64,000 bases of DNA, from NCBI RefSeq assembly GCF_030246865.1, contig NZ_CP126738.1:2976001-3040000 (forward strand). Reading direction: 5' to 3'. The translations under genes were made by a program, and so were the position numbers. Origin of the DNA: Microbacterium sp. zg-B96 (lineage in GTDB: Bacteria; Actinomycetota; Actinomycetes; Actinomycetales; Microbacteriaceae). Positions 16,961 to 27,226 of the stretch are shown here, piece after piece (the stretch's first letter is position 1; every line of letters begins with the position of its first letter). The notes beneath the pieces were generated by a model. The model made no database searches. It saw nothing but the letters and a program-made list of their open reading frames with translations, and was not told where the DNA came from.

Positions 16961-18718
16961 ATGACCTCCCGCTTCCAGATCGGCGAGACCGACTTCCTGC
17001 TCGACGGCGAGCCGCACCGGATCATCTCCGGCGCGATGCATTACCCGCGCGTGCACCCTGACCTGTGGCGCGACCGGCTGCGCAAGGCGAAGCTCATGGG
17101 GCTGAACGCCATCGAGACCTATGTCTTCTGGAACGCACACGAACCCGTCCCGGGTCAGTGGGATGCCAGCGGCGCGCTGGACCTCGGCCGGTTCCTCGAC
17201 CTCATCGCCGAGGAGGGCATGCACGCGATCGTGCGTCCCGGGCCCTACGTCTGCGCCGAGTGGCACAACGGCGGCCTGCCCACCTGGCTCACCGCCGACA
17301 CCGAGATGACGCTGCGCAGCTCCGACCCGACCTACCTCGCGGCGGTGACGAGCTATCTCGACCGGGTCAACGCGATCGTCGCACCCCGGCAGATCGATCA
17401 GGGCGGCAGCGTCATCCTGGTGCAGATCGAGAACGAGTACGGCGCCTACGGCTCCGACAAGGCGTATCTGGCCGAGCTCATCCGGGTGACCCGGGCGGCG
17501 GGCATCACGGTGCCGCTGACCCAGGTGGACCAGCCGATCCCCCACATGCTCACCGGCGGCGCGCACGAGGGCCTGCACAAGACCGGGTCGTTCGGCGCCC
17601 GCATCTCCGAGCGCCTCACCACGCTCCGCGAACATCAGCCGACAGGTCCGCTGATGTGCATGGAGTTCTGGTGCGGCTGGTTCGACCACTGGGGCGAGAA
17701 GCACCACACCACGACGTTCGCCGACTCGGCCCGCGACCTCGATGAGCTGCTCACCTCGGGTGCATCGGTGAACATCTACATGGTGCACGGCGGCACGAAC
17801 TTCGGCCTCACCAACGGCGCGAACGACTCCGGGCGGTACCTCCCGATGGTCACCTCTTACGACTACGACTCCCCCATCTCCGAATCCGGCGACATCACCG
17901 AGAAGTTCCGCGCGTTCCGTGACGTGATCGCCAAGCACGCCCCCGTGCCGGACGAGCCACTCCCCGAGCCCGTCGACGCGCCGGTACTGTCCGTGCCACT
18001 GGAGTCCGTCGGCGACCCGCTGCCCCTCGTCGCCATCGACCGCGGCACGTTCGCCACCCCGCCCACGCTCGACGAGCTGGGCCCGCAGCTGGTGCTGGCC
18101 GAGTACGCGGCGGCCATCGACACCGACCGCACCCGCGTGCTCGAGGCCGACGTGCGCGACTACGCCTGGGTGTCGGTCGACGACCGGCCCACCGGCATCC
18201 TGCAGCGCACGATCGGCGACCTGGCCCTGCCTGTTCCTGCCGGCAGTGAGCTGCGGATGCTCGTGGAGGAGACCGGCCGGGTCAACTACGACACCAAGAT
18301 CGGCGAGCCCAAGGGGATCGTCGGCGACGTGCGCCTGGATGGCGAGCCGATCGCCGGCCTGTGGCACGTACGCACATTCGATGTCCCCGCTCTCGCGCAG
18401 GCGGTCGCGGATGCCGCGCCCGGCGGCACACTCGCGGGCGGCCGCGCCGCGGGGCCGGTGGGCTTGCGAGGGTCCTTCGAGCTCGCGGCATCCGCAGATC
18501 TCTTCCTCGACACCGCCGGCTGGGGCAAGGGCTACGCCTGGGTCAACGGGTTCTTCCTCGGCCGCTACTGGCGCCGCGGCCCGCAGCGCACGCTCTACGT
18601 GCCCGGCCCCGTCACCCGCGCCGGCCGCAACGACCTCGTCATCGTCGAACTCGAGACGCTCACCGATGCGACGGCGCGCTTCGTCGCCCGTCCCAACTTG
18701 GGACACGAGGTGGAGTAG
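16961..18718 (+). CDS. GH35 beta-galactosidase
   Basis: A 585-residue glycoside hydrolase family 35 enzyme. The acid/base Glu159 lies in QIENEYGAYG and the nucleophile Glu235 in CMEFWCGWFDHWG. The N-terminal GAMHYPRVHP and YVFWNAHEP blocks and the later GGTNFGLTNGAN block are diagnostic. The C-terminal half contains two small jelly-roll domains ending in YVPGPVTRAGRND. There is no signal peptide, so it would release galactose from imported oligosaccharides inside the cell. The regulon operator upstream links it to pectin use, where beta-galactan side chains are common. Galactose would pass to GalK, GalT and GalE encoded next door. Confidence 0.93.
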   Translation: MTSRFQIGETDFLLDGEPHRIISGAMHYPRVHPDLWRDRLRKAKLMGLNAIETYVFWNAHEPVPGQWDASGALDLGRFLDLIAEEGMHAIVRPGPYVCAEWHNGGLPTWLTADTEMTLRSSDPTYLAAVTSYLDRVNAIVAPRQIDQGGSVILVQIENEYGAYGSDKAYLAELIRVTRAAGITVPLTQVDQPIPHMLTGGAHEGLHKTGSFGARISERLTTLREHQPTGPLMCMEFWCGWFDHWGEKHHTTTFADSARDLDELLTSGASVNIYMVHGGTNFGLTNGANDSGRYLPMVTSYDYDSPISESGDITEKFRAFRDVIAKHAPVPDEPLPEPVDAPVLSVPLESVGDPLPLVAIDRGTFATPPTLDELGPQLVLAEYAAAIDTDRTRVLEADVRDYAWVSVDDRPTGILQRTIGDLALPVPAGSELRMLVEETGRVNYDTKIGEPKGIVGDVRLDGEPIAGLWHVRTFDVPALAQAVADAAPGGTLAGGRAAGPVGLRGSFELAASADLFLDTAGWGKGYAWVNGFFLGRYWRRGPQRTLYVPGPVTRAGRNDLVIVELETLTDATARFVARPNLGHEVE

Positions 18719-18748
18719 CCGCGCCGAGCCATCCGGCAGGATGGATAC

Positions 18749-19726
18749 ATGTCTTGGCTTGTCACCGGCGGTGCCGGTTATATCGGTGCCCACGTCGTCC
18801 GCGCACTCGCTTCGGCGGGGCTTGACCCCGTCGTCATCGACGACCTCTCCAGCGGCCACGCGTCGTTCGTGCCCGAGGGGGTGCCGTTCGTGCAGGGGAC
18901 GATCCTTGACCGCGAGCTGGTCACGACGACCCTCCGCGACCACGGCGTCGAAGGCGTCATCCACGTCGCCGGGTACAAGTACGCCGGGGTGTCGGTCAAG
19001 CGTCCGCTGCACACCTACGAGCAGAACGTCGATGGTACGCGCGTCGTGCTGCAGGCGATGGCGGATGCCGGTGTCGACAAGCTGGTCTTCTCCTCGTCGG
19101 CCGCCGTCTACGGCACGCCCGATGTCGAGCTCGTCGTCGAGGACCTCCCCAAGCGCCCCGCTTCCCCTTATGGCGAGTCGAAGCTGATCGGCGAGTGGCT
19201 CATCCGCGACCAGGCAGTGGCGACGGCGGATGCCGACAAGCCGCTGCGCCACACGTCGCTGCGGTACTTCAACGTCGTCGGCTCCGGCGACCCGACGGTG
19301 TACGACACCAGCCCGCACAACCTGTTCCCGCTGGTGTTCGAGGCGCTCATCGAGGGCCGCACACCCCGCATCAACGGCGACGACTACGACACCCCCGACG
19401 GCACGAACGTGCGCGACTACGTGCACGTGGCCGACATCGCCGCCGCTCACGTCGTGGCGGCCGAGCGCCTGTCCGCCGGTGAACCGCTGGAAGCGGCCTA
19501 CAACCTGGGTTCGCGCAACGGCCTGTCGGTGCGGCAGATCATGGATGCCATGGCGCGCGTCACCGGCATCGACTTCACGCCCGAGATCGCGCCGCGTCGT
19601 GCCGGCGACCCGGACCGCATCGTCGCCACCGGCGAGCTCGCGGCCCGCGACCTGAACTGGGAGAACCGGTACTCCGTCGACGAGATGGTGCGCACCGGCT
19701 GGGAAGCCCGCCGCGCGGCGGACTGA
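18749..19726 (+). CDS. galE: UDP-glucose 4-epimerase
   Basis: This 325-residue SDR has the GalE nucleotide motif VTGGAGYIGAH at residues 5-15, SSSAAVYG with the catalytic Ser near 113, SPYGESK carrying the YxxxK pair near 140, and GTNVRDYVHV at the sugar-binding end. It interconverts UDP-galactose and UDP-glucose in the Leloir pathway. It follows GH35 by 30 bases and could be co-transcribed with it, while galT and galK lie beyond the divergent LacI regulator. Downstream is a mirror-repeat element that may end transcription. Confidence 0.93.
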   Translation: MSWLVTGGAGYIGAHVVRALASAGLDPVVIDDLSSGHASFVPEGVPFVQGTILDRELVTTTLRDHGVEGVIHVAGYKYAGVSVKRPLHTYEQNVDGTRVVLQAMADAGVDKLVFSSSAAVYGTPDVELVVEDLPKRPASPYGESKLIGEWLIRDQAVATADADKPLRHTSLRYFNVVGSGDPTVYDTSPHNLFPLVFEALIEGRTPRINGDDYDTPDGTNVRDYVHVADIAAAHVVAAERLSAGEPLEAAYNLGSRNGLSVRQIMDAMARVTGIDFTPEIAPRRAGDPDRIVATGELAARDLNWENRYSVDEMVRTGWEARRAAD

Positions 19727-19765
19727 GCCGGGCCCGCGGCCGGCCGGCATCCGGCCCCCGCGCGT

Positions 19766-19844
19766 GCCGAGCGTAGGAGATGTGACGACGGTAGGACGGA
19801 TGCCGGCGCGGATCTCCTACGCTCGGCCCATTTCCTACGCTCGC
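19766..19844. repeat. Mirror-tandem repeat at convergent gene ends (GTAGGA word, period 18)
   Basis: Between galE (+) and the LacI gene (-). Two forward copies of GTAGGA start at 19773 and 19791 (18 apart) and two reverse copies, TCCTAC, start at 19815 and 19833 (18 apart). The outer arms 19766-19781 and 19812-19827 are perfect 16-base inverted repeats and would fold into a strong hairpin. The last copy enters the 3' end of the LacI gene. Probably a bidirectional terminator; the two-forward, two-reverse layout recurs elsewhere in the window. Confidence 0.75.
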
Positions 19845-20902
19845 GACGGTGCTCGTGACGGTGCGGCGCTCGGCGGCGGCGCGGTGCTCGCGCGCGGCAC
19901 GAGGGTCGCGGGCAGCAGCACCGACGCATGGCCGGCGCCCTCGATCGCGTCCACGAGCGCGGCGACGGCCGCAGCCCCCAGCTCGTCGAAGTCCTGTCGG
20001 ACCGTCGTCAGCGGCGGCCGGTAGTCGGCGGCATCCGCGACATCGTCGAACCCGACGACGCTGACCTCCTCCGGCACGCGGCGGCCGGCGTCGGCCAGCG
20101 CCCGCAGCGCACCCAGCGCCATCTGGTCGTTCGCGGCGAAGATCGCCGTGAGCTCGGCGTCGGGAGCGCCCAGCGCCGCGACCGCCTCGCGCCCGGATGC
20201 CGCAGTCCAATCGCCCCGCACCACCGGCGGCACTTCACGGCCTGCGCCTGCCAGTGCCGCCCGCCAGCCGCGTTCGCGCTCCCCCGCCGCGAACGACGCC
20301 TCGGGGCCGGCGAGGTGCCACACGGTCGCGTGGCCCAGCGCGAGCAGGTGCTCGGTCGCCGCCCGGGCGCCGGCAGCGTGGTCGGTGCGCACGACGGCGA
20401 ACCGGTCGTCCGGCGGCGAATCCACGACGACGAGCGCAAGGTCCGCCGGCGCAGTCGCGTCCCGCACGACGGCGGTGGCCTCGTTGAGCACGATGGCCCC
20501 GTCCACACCCTGGTCGCGCAGGCGCGCGAACGCGTCGCCGATGCCGGATGCCGCATCGAGGGTCACCACCGTGACGGCATAGCCGCGGCCGGCCGCGGCC
20601 TCGACGACGGCCTGCAGCATGCGGGAGTTGCCGATGGTCGCGAGCGTCGTCGCGACCAGGCCGATGGTCTGGGTGCGGCCGGTGCGCAGCGCCCGCGCGG
20701 CTCGGTGCGGCCGGTAGCCCAGTTCGGCCATGGCCTGCTCCACCCGTTCCCGCGTGACAGGATCCACGCGGGGGCTCGCGTTGACCACGCGCGAGACGGT
20801 CTGCCCGGAGACACCGGCGCGCGCGGCGACGTCGAGCATGGACACGCGGCGGCCGGGAGCGCGCTCGGGTCCTTGCAGATCCGCCAACGGGTCGTAGGCC
20901 AC
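19835..20902 (-). CDS. LacI family regulator of galactose genes (GalR-like)
   Basis: A 355-residue repressor with a LacI helix-turn-helix (SMLDVAARAGVSGQTVSRVV, residues about 21-40) after an unusually long 20-residue N-terminal arm, and a sensor domain ending in FDDVADAADYRPPLTTVRQ. It uses GTG at 20902 after GAGGGG. It is divergent from galTK, and the 67-base gap holds two related palindromes, so it very likely represses galTK and itself in the absence of galactose. The C-terminus is a low-complexity Ala/Pro/Ser tail running into the mirror repeat. Confidence 0.88.
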   Translation of the reverse strand: MAYDPLADLQGPERAPGRRVSMLDVAARAGVSGQTVSRVVNASPRVDPVTRERVEQAMAELGYRPHRAARALRTGRTQTIGLVATTLATIGNSRMLQAVVEAAAGRGYAVTVVTLDAASGIGDAFARLRDQGVDGAIVLNEATAVVRDATAPADLALVVVDSPPDDRFAVVRTDHAAGARAATEHLLALGHATVWHLAGPEASFAAGERERGWRAALAGAGREVPPVVRGDWTAASGREAVAALGAPDAELTAIFAANDQMALGALRALADAGRRVPEEVSVVGFDDVADAADYRPPLTTVRQDFDELGAAAVAALVDAIEGAGHASVLLPATLVPRASTAPPPSAAPSRAPSRA

Positions 20903-20925
20903 GGCGATCCCCTCTCACAAGCTCA

Positions 20926-20971
20926 TGTTGACGATAACACAGGCGCGGGCATACCATGTTGACGTGAACAT
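20926..20971 (+). promoter_or_regulatory. gal promoter with two operators
   Basis: TTGACG (20929-20934) and TACCAT (20952-20957) are separated by 17 bases, a good sigma-70-type promoter for galT. Start of transcription would fall near 20964-20970, at or next to the ATG, so the message is probably leaderless. The palindromes TGTTGACGATAACA (20926-20939) and TGTTGACGTGAACA (20958-20971) cover the -35 box and the start site. Their centres are 32 bases apart, three helical turns, so a repressor tetramer or loop could bridge them. Confidence 0.75.
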
Positions 20972-22135
20972 GCCTGAGTTCCACTCCCCCGAAGCCCTCA
21001 CCCTCGGTGCCGGCGTCGTCAAGCGCCCCACGCGCCTGGCCGACGGCCGCGACCTCATCTACTACGACGACCCCGACACCACGCTCGGTGCCGAGCGGGC
21101 CGTCGATGCCCGCGTGCTGGACCCGCGGCCGGCCACGGCCACGATGCGGCAGGACGTCCTCACCGGCGACTGGGTATCGGTGGCAACCTCCCGGCAGAAC
21201 CGCGCGTTCCTGCCGCCGGCGGAGCTGGACCCCCTCGCCCCGCAGACGGCGACGAACCCGTCGGAGATCCCCTCGCGCTACGACGTCGCGGTGTTCGAGA
21301 ACAAGTCCCCCTCGTTCGGTCCCGCCCTGGCCGAAGCCCACGGCGACGCCCCCGCCGCCGTCGACCCGCCCCGCGGCATCGAGGACCTCGAGCACCTCGG
21401 CCTCGGCCGCACCCGCACGTCCGTCGGCCGGTGCGAAGTGGTCTGCTTCAGCCCGGAGCACTCCGGGTCGTTCGGCACGCTGTCGGTCACGCGCGCCCGC
21501 ACCGTGATCGAGGCGTGGGCGGACCGCACGGCCGCGCTGTCGGCGCTGCCCGGCGTGGAGCAGGTGTTCCCGTTCGAGAACCGCGGTGAGGCGATCGGCG
21601 TCACCCTCCCCCACCCGCACGGCCAGATCTACGCGTACCCCTACATCACGCCGCGCACCACCCGCCTGCTGGATTCGATCGACCGCACCGCGCCGGATCT
21701 GTTCCAGCGCATCCTCGACTTCGAGCGCGGCAGCGACCGCGTGCTCATCGCCGGTGAGCACTGGACGGCGTTCGTGCCGTTCGCCGCCCGCTGGCCCATC
21801 GAGGTGCACCTGCTGCCGCATCGCCATGTGGCCGACTTCGCCGAGACCACCGAGGCCGAGCGTGATGAGCTCGCGCCGCTGTACCTGAAGCTGCTGCGCG
21901 GCGTCGACGCGCTCTACGACTCCCCGACGCCCTACATCGCCGCGTGGCATCAGGCGCCGGTCAACCACGGCCGCGACACCGTGCGGCTCAACCTGCAGCT
22001 GACCAGCCCCCGCCGCGCCGCCGACAAGCTCAAGTTCCTCGCCGGCAGCGAGGCGGCCATGGGCGCGTGGATCGGCGACGTGCCCCCCGAAGTCGCCGCC
22101 GACCGGCTGCGCACCGCCATCGAAGGAGTCTCCCT

Positions 22136-22139
<4 letters not shown>
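20970..22139 (+). CDS. galT: Galactose-1-phosphate uridylyltransferase
   Basis: A 389-residue class I GalT. The active-site HPHGQ block appears as LPHPHGQIYAYP near residue 215, with the middle His carrying the uridylyl group, and the second-half VHLLPHRH motif is also present. The start is placed at ATG 20970 because the promoter maps to the bases just before it; the open frame extends to 20925 but that would lie within the promoter. A GTG six bases earlier is an alternative. It overlaps galK (GTGA). It exchanges UMP between UDP-glucose and galactose-1-phosphate. Confidence 0.93.
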
Positions 22140-23326
<1,187 letters not shown>

Positions 23327-23360
23327 CCGGCGGCATCCGCCCCGCCTGCATCTCACCGGT

Positions 23361-23425
23361 ACAGGAGGAATCACCGGCACAGGACGATCCAGCGCGGATC
23401 GTCCTGTGTCCGGGATTCCTCCTGT
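23361..23425. repeat. Nested mirror repeat/hairpin between galK and the sugar importer (period 18)
   Basis: Two forward copies of an ACAGGA word begin at 23361 and 23379 and two reverse copies follow. The outer arm ACAGGAGGAATC pairs perfectly with GATTCCTCCTGT at the far end, and the inner arm CACAGGACGATCC pairs perfectly with GGATCGTCCTGTG around an AGCGC loop. The two arms differ from each other, yet each matches its partner. The genes on both sides converge here, so a bidirectional terminator is likely. Confidence 0.8.
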
Positions 23426-23463
23426 TTACGGGAGACGGTGAGCCGGGGAGACGCCGAGACGGC

Positions 23464-24432
23464 TCAGCCGCAGAAGGGCACGGCGCCGTCGAGGTTATCC
23501 GGTGTGATGAGTGAGATCTGCACCTGCGAGATCTTCTCGGCGGAGTCGTTGTCCAGCAGCGCGAGCGCGTTGGTGACGGCCGTCGCGCCCAGGTTGGACG
23601 CCGAGTCGGACACCGTGGCGGCGAACTTCCCCTCCTCGATCGCAGCGAGCCCGGGTTCCGTGCCGTTCATCGTGACGATGACGAGATCCTCCCGACCCGC
23701 GGCGTCGAAGGCGGTGCGGGCGCCGAAGGCCATGTCCTCGTTCAGCACGAACACGTAGTCAAGGTCGGGCTCGGCCTGGATCATGTTCTCGGCCACGCCC
23801 TGGGCCGCCGCGCGGTTGAACATTCCCGGCTGGTTGGCCACGATCGTGGCACTGGCCGGCAGCGCGCCCTCGAACCCGGCGACCACGTAGTCGCTCGACG
23901 CACCGGGGGCACCCGCGATGACGCCAACGGCGACCTCGGCACCCGCGGCATCCTCGGCGATCCAGCCGGCGGCCAGCGCACCGGCGCCGGCCAGGTCCAC
24001 CACGGTTGCACCGAGGATCTCGGAGGTGTCCTCGGGGACGACGGCGATGAGGTAAAGCGGCACGCCTGCGGCGGCGGCCTTCTGGATGCCGCCCTGCAGC
24101 GCATCCACGCTGACCGTGTTCAACAGGATCGCGTCGACCCCGCGGGAGATCATGTCCTCGACGTTGGCGAGCTCCTTCGCGGCATCCGCGTCGGAGTTGG
24201 CCGTGAGCAGTTCGACGCCGGCGTCGCTCGCGGCCGCCTCCACGCCACCCTGCAGGCAGGACCCCCACTCATTGTTCGCGCCACTGATGAACGCGATGCT
24301 GCGGTCGGCGGCCTCTCCTGCGGCGCCGTCGCCGGTGCCCCCGGGGTCAGCGGCGTCGGCGGCGCAGCCGGCGAGTGCGCCGGCGATCAGGGTGGCCGCG
24401 GCGAGCGCGGCGAATCGGTGCGGTGTCTTCAT
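23464..24432 (-). CDS. Ribose/galactose-type ABC substrate-binding lipoprotein
   Basis: A 322-residue periplasmic-binding-protein family 4 (RbsB-like) lipoprotein. Residues 1-22 form a signal with the lipobox LAGC at Cys23. The mature protein shows the type I binding-protein fold: ISGANNEWGSCLQGG near the start, DMISRGVDAILLNTV in the first lobe and FVLNEDMAFGARTAFDAAG in the second. It is the third gene of the importer operon, 55 bases behind the permease, with a small hairpin and AAAGGGACC before its ATG. The solute is not evident; pentoses, hexoses and autoinducer-type sugars are all known for the family. Confidence 0.9.
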   Translation of the reverse strand: MKTPHRFAALAAATLIAGALAGCAADAADPGGTGDGAAGEAADRSIAFISGANNEWGSCLQGGVEAAASDAGVELLTANSDADAAKELANVEDMISRGVDAILLNTVSVDALQGGIQKAAAAGVPLYLIAVVPEDTSEILGATVVDLAGAGALAAGWIAEDAAGAEVAVGVIAGAPGASSDYVVAGFEGALPASATIVANQPGMFNRAAAQGVAENMIQAEPDLDYVFVLNEDMAFGARTAFDAAGREDLVIVTMNGTEPGLAAIEEGKFAATVSDSASNLGATAVTNALALLDNDSAEKISQVQISLITPDNLDGAVPFCG

Positions 24433-24455
24433 GTGAGGTCCCTTTCTGGGTGCCG

Positions 24456-24473
24456 TCCCGCGTCGTTGCGGGA
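24456..24473 (-). other. Small hairpin between permease and binding-protein genes
   Basis: TCCCGC and GCGGGA form a perfect six-base stem around a six-base loop in the 55-base gap of the importer operon. Such intercistronic stems often stabilise the downstream segment and raise binding-protein synthesis over the membrane parts. That role is inferred. Confidence 0.4.
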
Positions 24474-24487
24474 AGGAGTCGGAGGTG

Positions 24488-25471
24488 TCAGCGGCGGCGC
24501 TGCCAGGCGTTGGCGACGGCGGCGATCAGCAGCACGGTCCCGACGGCCATCTGCTGCAGGTAGCTCGAGACGCCCAGCAGATTGAGGGCGTTGGCGACGA
24601 TCCCCAGCAGCAGCACGCCCAGCGCCGTGCCGATCATCGTGCCCTTGCCGCCGGCGAGCGCCGTGCCGCCGATGACGACGGCGGCCACTGCCTGCAGTTC
24701 GATCGTGAGCCCGGCGACGCCGGGGCTCGCGGCGGCGAGCCTGGCGAGCATCATGACTCCCGCGAGACCGGCCAGAGCGCCCATCAGCGTGTACAGCAAC
24801 ACCTTCGTCCGGGCCACGGCGATGCCGCTGAGCCGTGCGACGTCCTCGTTGCCGCCGATGGCGAAGGCATTGCGCCCGAACGAGGTGTACCGCAGGGTGA
24901 GGCCGAGCACGACACACACCGCGGCGGCGGCGATGAGCAGATACGGCACGCCCAGCACCGCGCCGTTGCCGAAGGTGTAGAGCGCTTCGCCGGCGGAGAC
25001 GCTCATGCCGTTGAGGATGAACAGGGCCAGCCCGTCGAGCAGCGTCGCGGTGGCCAGTGTCGCCACGAACGGCGCGACGCTGGTGAAGGTGATCACGAGG
25101 CCGTTGACGAGGCCGATGGCGGATGCCGCGACCAGCCCGACGATGATCGCCATGCCCGTGTCCGCTCCCCCGGCGATGAGCTGGGCGACGAGGGCCATGG
25201 TGACCACGGCGTTGGATCCCATCGAGAAGTCGATGCCCCCGGCGATCATGAGCACCGTGAGCCCCGCCGCGATCACGGCGATGACGCTCACCTGCCGCAG
25301 CACGTTGACCAGGTTGTTGGCGGTGAGGAAGGCGTCGGAGCCGAACGTGGTGACCACGACCAGTACCAGCAGCACGGCGATGAGGCCGGCGTGACCGCCC
25401 AGCATCCACCAGGGCCGGGTGGCGCGGCGAGCGAGCACCGTCGCGGAGGTGAGGGGCTGCAGTTCAGTCAT
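24488..25471 (-). CDS. Ribose-type ABC transporter permease
   Basis: A 327-residue RbsC/BPD_transp_2 family membrane protein with eight to ten hydrophobic segments. The conserved GGIDFSMGSNAVVTMA segment near residue 83 and AVVIGGTALAGGKGTMIGTALG near residue 265 are the family signatures; the latter contacts the ATPase. It overlaps the end of the ATPase gene by eight bases and precedes the binding-protein gene. It forms the channel for the solute bound by the downstream lipoprotein. Confidence 0.92.
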   Translation of the reverse strand: MTELQPLTSATVLARRATRPWWMLGGHAGLIAVLLVLVVVTTFGSDAFLTANNLVNVLRQVSVIAVIAAGLTVLMIAGGIDFSMGSNAVVTMALVAQLIAGGADTGMAIIVGLVAASAIGLVNGLVITFTSVAPFVATLATATLLDGLALFILNGMSVSAGEALYTFGNGAVLGVPYLLIAAAAVCVVLGLTLRYTSFGRNAFAIGGNEDVARLSGIAVARTKVLLYTLMGALAGLAGVMMLARLAAASPGVAGLTIELQAVAAVVIGGTALAGGKGTMIGTALGVLLLGIVANALNLLGVSSYLQQMAVGTVLLIAAVANAWQRRR

Positions 25472-26999
25472 GCGAGGTGTCTCCTACGGTCAGGGCGACG
25501 AGCTGGTCACGGGAGGCGTCGGCCACATCGAGCACGGCCAGCACGCGACCCGCGCTGACCACCGCGATGCGGTCAGCGAGGCGCTGCACCTCGGCGACAT
25601 CGGACGACGCAAGCAGCACGGCACTGCCGCCGGCGGCGAGGTCGTCGATGAGGCGGTGGATCTCGGCCTTCGCGGCGACGTCCACGCCGTTGGTGGGCTC
25701 TTCAAGGAAGCACACCCGCGGTGCGCTCTCGAGCCACTTGCCCAGCAGCACCTTCTGCTGGTTTCCGCCGGAGAGCTGCCCGACGGGCGGGTTGGCCTGC
25801 AGCGTCGTGACTCCGAATCGGGCGCGCAGGTCGGCGGCCCGCCTGCGCAGCGCGCCCCAGTTGACCAGCACCCGGCCCTGGGCGCGGTCCTGGGCCATCG
25901 TGATGTTCTCATCGACGGTGAGGCCGACGACCAACCCCTGGGAGAGACGATCGCCGGTGACGCAGCGCAGCCCGCTCGCCAGCGATCGGCGCACGCTCCG
26001 CCACGGCACGTCGACGCCGTCGACCCGCAGCGTGCCGGCATCCGGCGCCCGCAGCCCGGTGAGCGCGGCGAACAGGTCGCTCTGCCCATCGCCGGCCGGA
26101 CCGAGCACGGCGACGACTTCCCCTGCTCGCACATCGATCGAGGCATCCTGCAGCCGGTGCCCCACGGTGAGTCCGTCGATGCGCAGCCGTTCCTCGCCCG
26201 GGGTGCGTTCCCGCGCGGGGCGCTCGGTGTCAACGTGCTCGCCCACCATGGCGTACACCAGCGATCCGATGTCGAGGTCATCGCGAGCCACCGTCAACCG
26301 CCGGCGGCCATCCCGCAGCACCGTGACCCGATCGGCGAGATCGAGGATCTCATCGAGATGGTGTGAGATGTAGACGACCGCGCGCCCCTGATCGCGCAGC
26401 CGCTTCACCAGGGCGCGCACCTGCATGGCGGCGGCACCGCCGAGCGAAGCCGTCGGCTCGTCCAGCACCAGCACGCGGCCGCCGCGGTGCACTTCGCGGG
26501 CAATCTCGACCATGGTCTGCTCGGCCGCCGTCAACGCCCCGGCGCGGCGGCGGGGGTCCACCTCGACCCCGACGGCCCGCAGCGCGGCTTGGGCTTCGCG
26601 CATCATCCGACCCCACGACACGACGCCGGCGACACGGGGCAAGTCCCCCAGGAAGAGATTCTCGGCGACAGTGAGCGAGCCGACGAGATCCCGCTTCTGC
26701 GGCACCGTTGCGATGCCGTGCTCCCGGGCGCGGCGCGGGGTCAGGCCGGTGAGCAGCTCCCCGTCGAACACCATGACACCGTCGTCGGGCACGTGCGCGC
26801 CGCTGATCACCCCGACGAGGGTCGACTTCCCGGCCCCGTTCATGCCCACCAGCGCATGCACCTCGCCCGCGACCACATCGAAGTCCACGTCTCGCAGCGC
26901 GGCCGCGCCGCCGAAGGACTTGTGGATGCCGGTCAGCGCGAGCAGGGGGCCCTGCGCGGCCTGAGGCCGCGCAGGGCGGTCAGTGGATGAATCCGGCAC
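25464..26999 (-). CDS. Ribose-type ABC transporter ATPase (two fused domains)
   Basis: The 511-residue protein has the double nucleotide-binding layout of RbsA/MglA. The first domain has GMNGAGKST (Walker A) and VLVLDEPTASLG (Walker B); the second has the usual degenerate Walker A GPAGDGQSD and a canonical LSGGNQQKVLLGKWL signature. GTG 26999 is chosen as start since AGGGAGCACA lies directly before it and the length then matches the family; the open frame runs 71 codons further upstream without homology. It is the first gene of the importer operon and is divergent from the FAD monooxygenase. Confidence 0.9.
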   Translation of the reverse strand: MPDSSTDRPARPQAAQGPLLALTGIHKSFGGAAALRDVDFDVVAGEVHALVGMNGAGKSTLVGVISGAHVPDDGVMVFDGELLTGLTPRRAREHGIATVPQKRDLVGSLTVAENLFLGDLPRVAGVVSWGRMMREAQAALRAVGVEVDPRRRAGALTAAEQTMVEIAREVHRGGRVLVLDEPTASLGGAAAMQVRALVKRLRDQGRAVVYISHHLDEILDLADRVTVLRDGRRRLTVARDDLDIGSLVYAMVGEHVDTERPARERTPGEERLRIDGLTVGHRLQDASIDVRAGEVVAVLGPAGDGQSDLFAALTGLRAPDAGTLRVDGVDVPWRSVRRSLASGLRCVTGDRLSQGLVVGLTVDENITMAQDRAQGRVLVNWGALRRRAADLRARFGVTTLQANPPVGQLSGGNQQKVLLGKWLESAPRVCFLEEPTNGVDVAAKAEIHRLIDDLAAGGSAVLLASSDVAEVQRLADRIAVVSAGRVLAVLDVADASRDQLVALTVGDTSHD

Positions 27000-27108
27000 T
27001 GTGCTCCCTGCGCCATCGCAGTCTGCGCGGACGGCGTTCGTCCGCGAGGCAACCCCGGAGATGGGGTGCGTGCCGCCATCCTCCCCAGTGCACCGAAGCA
27101 TAAGGAGG

Positions 27109-27128
27109 CATATATATGCATACATATG
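27109..27128. promoter_or_regulatory. AT-rich near-palindrome in the importer/monooxygenase divergent region
   Basis: The run CATATATATGCATACATATG stands out in a 70% GC genome. It holds TATATA and TACATA boxes usable in both directions and a near-symmetric TGCATA centre, typical of a GntR, MarR or PadR-type operator over divergent promoters. Each flanking gene starts about 100 bases away. The regulator might be the MarR protein at 28447-28920; this is inference. Confidence 0.5.
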
Positions 27129-27226
27129 TTTCCGGTTTCGACGGCACCGATCGGGGCATGCGGCCACTACCGTGCTTGACGTGGCCGTGCGATGCAGCGC
27201 GGCTCCTCGCAAGGAAGCAGGAGAAC

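Noticed and set aside
16499..19750. Very long antisense frame (1083 codons) opposite GH35 and galE
   Set aside because: It is a frame shadow of high-GC genes: the plus-strand proteins carry complete catalytic motifs, the antisense product shows no recognisable motif and is rich in Arg, Val, Gly and His.
25464..27212. Longer start for the ABC ATPase at 27212
   Set aside because: The extra 71 residues have no homology to the family and cross the divergent promoter; GTG 26999 has a good ribosome site and gives the normal length.
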